A stretch of DNA of 21,366 nucleotides from CAZGOM01 sp964542875 (lineage in GTDB: Bacteria > Planctomycetota > Phycisphaerae > Phycisphaerales > Phycisphaeraceae): the NCBI GenBank assembly GCA_964542875.1, contig CAZIWA010000100.1:1-21366 (forward strand). The letters are read 5' to 3'. Positions within the stretch are counted from its first letter, which is position 1, and each line of letters opens with the position of its first letter. Below the pieces are notes generated by a model that saw only the letters and a program-made list of their open reading frames with translations, ran no database searches and had not been told where the DNA came from. Both the position numbers and the translations under genes were made by a program. This document shows positions 1-5,829 of the stretch, piece by piece.

Positions 1-88
1 GGAAGTATTCGCCGTCGTTGAAGAGGGCGAGGCCCATTTCAAAGAGGGCTTGGGGGTCGTCGGGGAGGTCGTCCATGCGGGTAGTCAT
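1..88 (-). CDS. 5' end of a truncated gene, possibly DUF309 family
   Basis: Only the first 29 codons are inside the window; the gene runs off the left edge. The N-terminus starts MTTRMDDLPDD and ends in GLALFNDGEYF. The ATG (88-86) shares one base with the TAA of the zinc-ribbon gene upstream (TAATG), so translational coupling and membership in the same minus-strand operon are likely. The short helix with FN-x-G-x-YF resembles the start of DUF309 domains, which usually continue into an EAHE motif, but that part lies outside the window. A TPR-like helix is an equally possible reading. The existence of the gene is fairly secure from the tight overlap; the family is a guess. Confidence 0.5.
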   Translation of the reverse strand, partial: MTTRMDDLPDDPQALFEMGLALFNDGEYF

Positions 89-1212
89 TATTGATTCATC
101 TTGATCACGATCACGATAATGGCGAGCAGGGTGAGGGCCGAGAGCACGGCGGCGGTGATTTTCATGACGCTCCAGGGGCGTTTGCCCTGGACTTCGCCGG
201 TGCGGGCGTTGATGAGGAATTGATAGACCAGGCCGGCGTAGTGGAAGGAGCTGACCCAGACGGGCAGGAGGATGTGCTGGTAGGTGATGGCGAAAAAGCT
301 GGAGTTCATGGAGTGGATGCGCTGGTGGTCTCCGCCGATGTCGAAGCGAATCTGGCTTTCGATTGTCGGGCGGACGATTTCCTTGGCGAACTCAAAGCCT
401 TGCTTGAGCGGGACGCGGTAGGCTTCGGCGCGGAAGCCGGAGATGTATTCGTCCTGGTAGGGGACGGTGGAATGGAGGTCCCAGGGTTCGAGGGGTTCCA
501 CGAGGTCTTTGGGGAGGGAGACGGAGGCGCGGACGAGGACGTCGACAAAGGTTGAGCCGACGACACCGGAGACACTGCGCCAGCGGGTGCGTTTGACCTG
601 GCGGCTTTGACGTTTGCCTTTGCTGTCGGTGTAGCTTTCGGTGGTCCAGTAATCGTCGCCTCGCTCGCCGGTGTACCGGGTGGTGGCCTGGGTGTCGTAA
701 ACCCAATAGGGGAGGTAGATGCCGGCGAAGCGGGATTCGGCGGTGGCGCGTTTTTTGAGGTCGCTGGGGGCGAACCAGAGGCCCGAGAGCCAGCGGTCGA
801 AAGCGCGGAGGGCTTCTTCTCGAGTGACCTTAAAGGGCAAGAGGGCGGCGGGCTTGATGTGCCGCTGACTGCGGCCTGTGGCGACGATGCCGTTGCCGCA
901 GAACGGGCATTCCATGGCGACCACGGCGTCGGGGAGCGTGGTGGTGGCGGCGCAGGCGGTGCATTTGACCTCAATGGGCTCGAAGCCTTCGGCCTGGCCT
1001 TCGAGCCGATCAAGCTCGGCGAGATAGTCGTTTTCCTGGACGGTGACGTTGATCTGGGGGATGTCGTTTGCCGCGCCGCAATGGGGGCATTTGAGGGTTT
1101 TGGTGCCGGGGGCGAAGCTCAGGGCAGCGCCGCAACCGGAGCAGGGGAACTGGCGGTCGCGGGGGGCTGGCGGTGGGGCGTTGTCTTCTTGAGGGTCAGA
1201 TGTGATGGGCAT
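88..1212 (-). CDS. Double zinc-ribbon protein with C-terminal membrane anchor
   Basis: A 374-residue protein. Two zinc-ribbon units are visible, each with paired CxxC knuckles: C24/C27 with C42/C45, and C84/C87 with C102/C105. A long middle region (about 115-335) rich in aromatic and charged residues follows, and the last ~25 residues are a hydrophobic helix ending in KMNQ, so the protein is probably tail-anchored with its bulk in the cytoplasm. It follows an SPFH-domain gene, as in the ydjG-ydjH-ydjI neighbourhood of Bacillus, where such proteins belong to a PspA-type membrane-stress group; a similar role here is inference. I chose the ATG at 1212 because the frame upstream of it runs through a noncoding hairpin (1311-1348) and heptamer repeats and carries no recognisable domain. 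No clear Shine-Dalgarno sequence precedes it. Sometimes such proteins are labelled primosome- or TFIIB-like from the zinc ribbons alone, which I would not adopt. Confidence 0.8.
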   Translation of the reverse strand: MPITSDPQEDNAPPPAPRDRQFPCSGCGAALSFAPGTKTLKCPHCGAANDIPQINVTVQENDYLAELDRLEGQAEGFEPIEVKCTACAATTTLPDAVVAMECPFCGNGIVATGRSQRHIKPAALLPFKVTREEALRAFDRWLSGLWFAPSDLKKRATAESRFAGIYLPYWVYDTQATTRYTGERGDDYWTTESYTDSKGKRQSRQVKRTRWRSVSGVVGSTFVDVLVRASVSLPKDLVEPLEPWDLHSTVPYQDEYISGFRAEAYRVPLKQGFEFAKEIVRPTIESQIRFDIGGDHQRIHSMNSSFFAITYQHILLPVWVSSFHYAGLVYQFLINARTGEVQGKRPWSVMKITAAVLSALTLLAIIVIVIKMNQ

Positions 1213-1225
1213 GTTGAAGAAGGTC

Positions 1226-1246
1226 CCGTGTCCTGTGTCACGTGTC
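1226..1246. repeat. Heptamer tandem repeat NNGTGTC x3
   Basis: Three head-to-tail 7-nt units, CCGTGTC, CTGTGTC and ACGTGTC, lie in the gap between the SPFH and zinc-ribbon genes. A second, slightly more diverged set occurs at 15250-15270 in the same orientation, also in a gap between genes. No function can be read from the sequence. Confidence 0.6.
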
Positions 1247-1310
1247 GAATGGAAGCGGAATCTGAAAGGGATGCGGAGTTGAAGATGAATGTTAAGGATG
1301 TCCATACAGC

Positions 1311-1348
1311 CCCACAGGCCACGGGCTGGGCTGCCCGTGGCCTGTGGG
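1311..1348. repeat. Perfect 16-bp inverted repeat in operon gap
   Basis: Arms 1311-1326 (CCCACAGGCCACGGGC) and 1333-1348 are exact reverse complements around a 6-nt loop. The element sits in the 159-bp gap between the SPFH gene (ends 1372) and the zinc-ribbon gene (starts 1212), and would be transcribed in the operon mRNA. No T-run follows on either strand, so it is not a standard intrinsic terminator. A REP-like element, or an mRNA-stabilising or attenuating hairpin that lowers expression of the downstream genes, are the likely options. Confidence 0.8.
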
Positions 1349-1371
1349 ATGAGGTGGGTCGGCAAGATTGC

Positions 1372-2496
1372 TCAGGCCCGAGGCGGCAGCGGGGGAGGCA
1401 CGCTGACGAGGATTTTGGCGACTTCCGGGGCCTGGGATGCAGGCACCCAACCGGCCATGCCGGCTTTCCAGACGAGGGTCTGGGTGGTGAGTGCGCCGGA
1501 GGACGCCTGGGCGCGCAGGCCAGCTTCGTCGAAGGGGCCAAGCTGCTGGCCGTTCACGCCGATGTAGTACTGGGCGGCGGTGGGGAGCGGCGGTGGGACG
1601 GCGCCGGGAGCGGGTGCGGCCGGGGGCTGGGCCATGCCCTGGGTGAGGGCCTGGCTGACCTGGCCGGCCATGCCCATGCCGAGGCCGATGCCAGCGCCTG
1701 CGGCGGCGAGGCCGCCCGGGTTGGCTGCGGCGTCGGGGATGGAGGTGGCCACCTGGTATTGGGTGTAGGCCCCGAGCTTGTCGCCGATGATGCCCATGCT
1801 GGTGCGTTTGTCGAGCACCTGTTCGACTTCCGGTGGAAGGGAGACGTTTTCGAGCAGGAGCTTGTCGAGCTCAAGGCCGTAGCGTTCAAAGTCCGGCTTG
1901 ATTTTGTCGGTGACATAGCCGGCGAATTGTTCGTAGTTGGCCGCCATGTCCAGGACGGAGAGCTTGCTCTGGCCGGCGATGTCGGCGAAGCGGGAGACGA
2001 TGTAGTTGCGGAGCTGTTCGGAGACTTCGCCAGTGGTGAAGCGGCCGTCGGTGCCGGAGAGCTCCTTGATCATGACGTCAACTTTCTTGACGCGGATGAT
2101 GTAAGAGCCGAAGGCGCGGATGCGGACGGGGCCGAATTCCGGGTCGCGCATCATGATGGGGTTTTTGGTGCCCCATTTGAGGTCGGTGAAGAGCCGGGTG
2201 GAAGCGAAATAGACTTCCGCTTTGAAGGGGCTTTCGAAGCCGTACTTCCACCCTTTGAGGGTGGCGAGGATGGGCATGTTCTGCGTGGTGAGCGTGTAGG
2301 TGCCGGGCCCGTAAACATCAGCGAGCTTGCCTTCGTTGATGAAAGCGGCGCTCTGGCCTTCACGCACGACGAGCTTTGCCCCGTATTTGATTTCGTTTTG
2401 GTAACGTTCAAACCGGTAGATCATCGTATCGTTGGTGTTGTCGAGCCATTCGATGATGTCGACCAGTTCGCCTGTCAGTTTCTTCCATAAGCTCAT
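1372..2496 (-). CDS. SPFH-domain protein with C-terminal GYF_2 domain (YdjI-like)
   Basis: A 374-residue protein. The N-terminal two thirds (about 20-235) match the YdjI-type SPFH/prohibitin-like fold, with the characteristic opening around FERYQNEIKYGAKL and the segment VREGQSAAF. A flexible Gly/Ala/Met- and Pro-rich linker (about 240-309) follows, then a GYF_2 (DUF4339) domain at about 310-359 with YYIGVNGQQLGPF and the W-x6-W spacing (WKAGMAGW). SPFH proteins form oligomeric membrane scaffolds; YdjI-like members are associated with PspA-type membrane stress, and GYF_2 domains bind proline-rich peptides. AAAGGAAA lies about 8 nt before the ATG on the minus strand and supports the start. It is the first gene of the minus-strand unit. 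Its partner and cargo cannot be read from the window. Confidence 0.88.
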   Translation of the reverse strand: MSLWKKLTGELVDIIEWLDNTNDTMIYRFERYQNEIKYGAKLVVREGQSAAFINEGKLADVYGPGTYTLTTQNMPILATLKGWKYGFESPFKAEVYFASTRLFTDLKWGTKNPIMMRDPEFGPVRIRAFGSYIIRVKKVDVMIKELSGTDGRFTTGEVSEQLRNYIVSRFADIAGQSKLSVLDMAANYEQFAGYVTDKIKPDFERYGLELDKLLLENVSLPPEVEQVLDKRTSMGIIGDKLGAYTQYQVATSIPDAAANPGGLAAAGAGIGLGMGMAGQVSQALTQGMAQPPAAPAPGAVPPPLPTAAQYYIGVNGQQLGPFDEAGLRAQASSGALTTQTLVWKAGMAGWVPASQAPEVAKILVSVPPPLPPRA

Positions 2497-2740
2497 GAGT
2501 TATTTCCTTTGCTGTGCGGCTGAGACTTGTGCGGATACGGGATCGTACCTTTACAGCTTATTCGGACGAGACGCTTTGCGCCTTTAAAAAAGCCGGATAC
2601 GCCAACGGGCCATTTGGATTTCTCCTTGTGACCCGTTGGCGCCGAGTACAAGAATAACCATCCAAAAATTTCGCAATTGAGAATCCCGGGTTCCACGTTG
2701 CATTTGTGCGAAGGCATTTTGTGCGTGTTCCAGGCCGGAA
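2497..2740. other. Intergenic region with a 10-bp inverted repeat
   Basis: There is no credible gene here. The region should carry the minus-strand promoter of the SPFH operon, but I cannot pick out convincing -35/-10 boxes. A perfect 10-bp inverted repeat, CGCCAACGGG at 2600-2609 and CCCGTTGGCG at 2632-2641, is separated by 22 nt; it could be an operator or the stem of a leader transcript. From 2741 the region passes into a dispersed repeat. Confidence 0.5.
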
Positions 2741-2934
2741 GAGAGAACAAAAAAGGGGAGACTTTAGAGCCAATACAGAGAAGAGGTTCTTCAGCACCCA
2801 TCGAGGGTGTTGAAGAACAAGAAACGATCAATTGAATCTTTACACCAGGGGCTGCGCTCGAAGATTCGCTGACCTTCGGCTACGGGCGGTCGCCCCGCTG
2901 GGGCGCAGAAGATGCCGGTCGCACCCGCATCCAA
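2741..2934 (+). repeat. Dispersed noncoding repeat, copy A
   Basis: This 194-bp stretch matches 16448-16647 along its whole length in the same orientation, with scattered substitutions and a 9-bp length difference (copy B has a duplicated TCGAAGACT-like unit). It contains a 14-bp stem with a 5-nt loop (arms 2786-2799 and 2805-2818, one G-U pair) and a second short hairpin CGCCCC-GCT-GGGGCG at 2891-2905. Substitutions largely keep the stems, which fits selection on, or mobility of, a structured nucleic acid. No reading frame in it looks like a real protein. Both copies sit directly upstream of a plus-strand gene and end in a shared GATGCCGGTCGCA, which gives each of those genes a false in-frame ATG. 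Confidence 0.9.
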
Positions 2935-2953
2935 TATCAATCATAATTCCTGC

Positions 2954-3718
2954 ATGTCACAACCCACCGCTATTGTTACCGGCGCCGGTTCGGGCGTCGG
3001 CCAGGCCGCAGCCTTCCTTTTCACCCAGGCGGGATATCGCGTCGCGCTTGTGGGTCGGACGGCAGCGAAGCTGGCGTTGACGCAGAAGCTGATCGAGCAG
3101 ACCACGCCGGATGCCAAAACGCTTTTGATCGCGGTGGACCTGGAGCAAGGGGGCGCGGCGAAAGAAGTCGTGAGCAAGACGCTGGAGGCGTATGGACGGA
3201 TCGACGTGCTGGCGAACATCGCCGGGCAGGCGCCGATGACGACCATCGACAAGATCACTCCCGAGGCGTGGCGTGCGTGCATGGATGCGAACGTCTCTTA
3301 TGTGGCGCATCTGACGTCGGCGGCATGGCCGGTGTTTAAGAAGCAAAAGTCCGGGTTCATCGTGAATGTTTCTTCCATTGCTGCGTTTGACCCATTTCCG
3401 GGGTTCTCCATGTACGCCCCGGCCAAAGCGGCGTTGAACATGTTGACGTACTGCGCCGCGGTGGAAGGACAGCCGTTTGGCATTCAAGCGGTGACGGTTG
3501 CTCCCGGTGCGGTGGAGACGCCGATGCTGCGAGGGCTTTTCGGTACCGACCTGCTTCCGGCGGATAAGACACTTTCCCCTGGTGAAGTGGCGCGGTTCAT
3601 TGTGGATCTGGCGCTGGGCAAGCATGCATTTACGCCGGGGCAGACTTTCCTGTACCCCAGCCCCGGGTCAGGGCCGGTGGGGCCGGGGATGGTGGTTTCC
3701 ACGGTTCCAGGGGTCTAG
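2954..3718 (+). CDS. SDR-family NAD(P)-dependent oxidoreductase
   Basis: A 254-residue classical short-chain dehydrogenase. The nucleotide-binding motif TGAGSGVG is at residues 9-16, the NIAG motif at 88-91, the predicted catalytic Ser at 141 and the YAPAK catalytic pair Tyr154/Lys158, followed by a PG turn at 184-185. Length and motif spacing are typical of the family. The protein is predicted to be cytoplasmic and to reduce or oxidise a carbonyl/hydroxyl substrate that the sequence does not reveal. I start it at the ATG at 2954 (MSQPTAIVTG); an in-frame ATG at 2912 lies inside the dispersed repeat and would add residues foreign to the fold. It is followed after 119 bp by a prepilin-like gene on the same strand; no functional link is evident. 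Confidence 0.9.
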   Translation: MSQPTAIVTGAGSGVGQAAAFLFTQAGYRVALVGRTAAKLALTQKLIEQTTPDAKTLLIAVDLEQGGAAKEVVSKTLEAYGRIDVLANIAGQAPMTTIDKITPEAWRACMDANVSYVAHLTSAAWPVFKKQKSGFIVNVSSIAAFDPFPGFSMYAPAKAALNMLTYCAAVEGQPFGIQAVTVAPGAVETPMLRGLFGTDLLPADKTLSPGEVARFIVDLALGKHAFTPGQTFLYPSPGSGPVGPGMVVSTVPGV

Positions 3719-3837
3719 AGAATCGGTTTTGGCAAGCATAAGATCGGTTTTGTCAGTACATGAGGCACCAGAGCCCTGCTAGGGTGATGGTGTCTCTTCA
3801 TGTGTTCCTCATATTCTTTAAATTTAAGGTGTTTGCC

Positions 3838-4752
3838 ATGTCGCATACCCAAACTCGCAGTCGGTCCGGATTTACGCTCATTGAGCTGCTGGTGGTGATC
3901 TCAATCATCTCAGTTTTGATCGCCCTTTTGCTGCCGGCGCTGTCGAGCGCGCGGGAGAACGCACGCCGGGCCATTTGCCTGGGAAATCAGCGGCAATATG
4001 GCGTTTCGGTCAGTGTTTACGCCAATGATTCCAAGGGTTATTACCCGGGCATCGTGAATCTTGGGCAGGGGTTGCTGCAGGACAACGCGATTACGCCGAT
4101 GTATCTGAGCTACACCTGGATGACCGACGCCAACCGTGCCGCTGCGGAGTACATTCCCAAGGCTGTCACGCTTTGCCCGGGCGCCGACCCGCAATACCAG
4201 ACTCCCAAAGAGTGGATCAACTTCGGGCCGGGCCTCTACTGGGGCGGGACCGACTATTCACTGAAAGTAGGCTTTGGGTCCAACCATGCGGCGGTGACGC
4301 CTGTGGACTACACGCCGACGCCCGACATTCTTAATTCCTACCGGGGCTTTTACGACTGGCGTTTCAAACACCGCAAGCACGGTTTCTTCTTTAACTTCCG
4401 GCAGGAACAACGCAATCCATTTCCTCAGTACGCCCCTGAAGACAAGATGGTGCAGAGCAATCGTGCGATCATGCTGCTGGACCGGTCGCGTCCGCCTCAG
4501 ATCAGCGCGAGCGACATCAATAACGGCGGCGCATACAAGATGTACCGGTCGAACCACCCGATGACCAACGATCCCAATGGCGCAGCGGAAGGGCAAAATG
4601 CGTTGTTTGCCGATGGGTCTGCCCGGTGGATGTACATGGCGCCGATCTGGCAGCGTCCGGATCTGGAAGACTTCAGGTACGACATCGCCGGTTACGCCGA
4701 AGGCAGCTATCCGCAGTATGTGGATGAGGAGATCAGGAACCTGTGGCCTTAA
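3838..4752 (+). CDS. Prepilin-type N-terminal cleavage/methylation domain protein
   Basis: A 304-residue type II pseudopilin-like protein. It has a short basic leader, then the prepilin peptidase site G11|F12 followed by TLIELL with Glu16 at mature position +5, and a ~20-residue hydrophobic helix ending in LLPALSSAR. The C-terminal half includes ALFADG, corresponding to the end of the H-x9-DG region found in planctomycete members. Proteins of this kind are processed by a PilD-type peptidase and go to the inner membrane/periplasm; large paralogous sets occur in Planctomycetota and their individual roles are mostly unknown. The start at 3838 is supported by AAGG about 10 nt upstream and by the leader length. 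No secretion or pilus assembly genes are nearby. Confidence 0.88.
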   Translation: MSHTQTRSRSGFTLIELLVVISIISVLIALLLPALSSARENARRAICLGNQRQYGVSVSVYANDSKGYYPGIVNLGQGLLQDNAITPMYLSYTWMTDANRAAAEYIPKAVTLCPGADPQYQTPKEWINFGPGLYWGGTDYSLKVGFGSNHAAVTPVDYTPTPDILNSYRGFYDWRFKHRKHGFFFNFRQEQRNPFPQYAPEDKMVQSNRAIMLLDRSRPPQISASDINNGGAYKMYRSNHPMTNDPNGAAEGQNALFADGSARWMYMAPIWQRPDLEDFRYDIAGYAEGSYPQYVDEEIRNLWP

Positions 4753-4775
4753 TCCGCAGGGCTGAGGGAGTGCGA

Positions 4776-4812
4776 TAAGACATTTCTTTTTCACAATCGT
4801 TCAAATGTCTTA
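4776..4812. repeat. Perfect 10-bp inverted repeat after prepilin gene
   Basis: TAAGACATTT at 4776-4785 is exactly complementary to AAATGTCTTA at 4803-4812, with a 17-nt loop. It lies 24 bp past the prepilin stop. It is AT-rich and lacks a T-run, so a weak terminator or a regulator site for the downstream dioxygenase gene are both possible. Confidence 0.6.
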
Positions 4813-4842
4813 GTTGCATCTCCATTTTCACTTTCGTGCGTA

Positions 4843-4848
4843 TACAAT
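4843..4848 (+). promoter_or_regulatory. Candidate -10 box for the dioxygenase gene
   Basis: TACAAT (within TATACAAT) lies 46 bp before the ATG at 4895 and matches the sigma-70 -10 consensus at five of six positions. No good -35 hexamer is found at the right spacing, so this remains tentative. Confidence 0.3.
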
Positions 4849-4894
4849 ATGCGTCTGTCGGGGATCACTCCTTACTTACCAAGGCAGCCGCAAC

Positions 4895-5692
4895 ATGAGC
4901 GTTCAGATCAACCTGCAGGAACTTGAAGAACAGGGTTACACAGTCGTCAAGAAGTTTCTTGACCCGGTCGTCACGGCGGCGATTCGTGACCGGATGGACT
5001 TTTTGATCGGGCCGGTGGCGCCGGCCGACAAGAAGCCGGAGAACGGAATACGGACGCTGCGCCATCCGATTCCCGGGCAGATGATGGTGCCGTTGGCGGC
5101 GAATCCCCGGCTGATCGATGCCGCGCAGAAGATTCTGCGGGTGGATAATCCTTCGGACCTGCGTCTTTTGGAGCAGGTGTTTATCCGGAGTGACCCGGTG
5201 AACCCGCCTTATGAAGTCAACGGTTGGCACATTGATATGTCTTTCAATGTGAGCGAGTACGACCGGACGCCGCGGTACACGTACTACCACATGGTGCATT
5301 GCTGCAACACCGTTCCGGAAGGCGGGGCGGCGTTCACCATCGTGCCCGGCTCGCACAAGCTGACCTACAAGGCGACGCAGAATCTCCACACTGCCGAAGA
5401 GCTTAAGGCGTTCCAGAAAGATGTGATCAAGCAGGCGGGCATTGACACTTCCAAACTCAAGAATGTACTGGCGGAGGACGGCGATCTTCTGATCTTCAAT
5501 CCGATGGCGCTGCACAGCTCATCGCGCAACTCCACCAACGTGCCACGGTATGTGTACTTCGCGTCATTCCGGCATAAGGATGCGGCGTTCCTCAATGAAG
5601 AGCTCAAGCGGTCGCCCACGAAGCCGCATTACCCTGAGGACTTTGGCCAGCAGTTTCCGCCACACCTGAAGGATTTGATTGAGCAGCCTTGA
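4895..5692 (+). CDS. Phytanoyl-CoA dioxygenase family protein (PhyH-like)
   Basis: A 265-residue Fe(II)/2-oxoglutarate oxygenase-like protein. The metal-binding facial triad is visible: H112-x-D114 in GWHIDMS and distal H207 in MALHSSS; R218 (NVPRYVYF) is placed to bind the 2-oxoglutarate carboxylate. The double-stranded beta-helix stretch containing VPGSHKL (150-156) is typical. The substrate is unknown: the family hydroxylates many small molecules, and planctomycetes often carry numerous paralogues. The ATG at 4895 fits the usual N-terminus (short helix with EEQGYTVVKKFL). The next feature is a strong terminator, so the transcript ends right behind the gene. Confidence 0.88.
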   Translation: MSVQINLQELEEQGYTVVKKFLDPVVTAAIRDRMDFLIGPVAPADKKPENGIRTLRHPIPGQMMVPLAANPRLIDAAQKILRVDNPSDLRLLEQVFIRSDPVNPPYEVNGWHIDMSFNVSEYDRTPRYTYYHMVHCCNTVPEGGAAFTIVPGSHKLTYKATQNLHTAEELKAFQKDVIKQAGIDTSKLKNVLAEDGDLLIFNPMALHSSSRNSTNVPRYVYFASFRHKDAAFLNEELKRSPTKPHYPEDFGQQFPPHLKDLIEQP

Positions 5693-5716
5693 GGTTGTGA
5701 GTGTCGAATGAAATTC

Positions 5717-5757
5717 AAAAACCCTGGCGCTGTATAGAACCAGCGCCAGGGTTTTTT
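5717..5757. terminator. Strong rho-independent terminator
   Basis: Arms 5717-5732 (AAAAACCCTGGCGCTG) and 5741-5756 pair over 16 bp with an 8-nt loop, and six T residues (5752-5757) end the plus-strand side. The A-run at the 5' side means it could also stop minus-strand transcripts. It lies 24 bp behind the dioxygenase stop. Confidence 0.92.
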
Positions 5758-5781
5758 GTTGCCCGGATGAAAGGGAAATGG

Positions 5782-5829
5782 TTTTCATTGCGTCAAAATT
5801 CGCTATCATCCCGCAATGGCGAATTTTGA
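5782..5829 (+). promoter_or_regulatory. Candidate leaderless promoter with inverted repeat over start codon
   Basis: A perfect 11-bp inverted repeat (TCAAAATTCGC at 5793-5803, GCGAATTTTGA at 5819-5829) encloses the ATG at 5816-5818 in its 15-nt loop. TATCAT at 5804-5809 resembles a -10 box, with TTTTCA at 5782-5787 as a weak -35 (16-bp spacing); transcription would start at about the ATG itself. There is no Shine-Dalgarno sequence, which agrees with a leaderless mRNA. If transcription instead starts further upstream, the same repeat would form an mRNA hairpin holding the start codon in its loop. Confidence 0.45.

Noticed and set aside
607..2490. Long open frame (627 codons) on the plus strand
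   Set aside because: It runs antisense to the SPFH and zinc-ribbon genes, crosses their intergenic hairpin, and its product is Gly/Ala/Asp/Glu-rich without domains. This is the usual antisense frame of GC-rich genes.
2493..2831. 112-codon minus-strand ORF before the SPFH gene
   Set aside because: Most of it is the antisense of the dispersed repeat; the same peptide appears opposite copy B, so similarity reflects the repeat and not a protein family.
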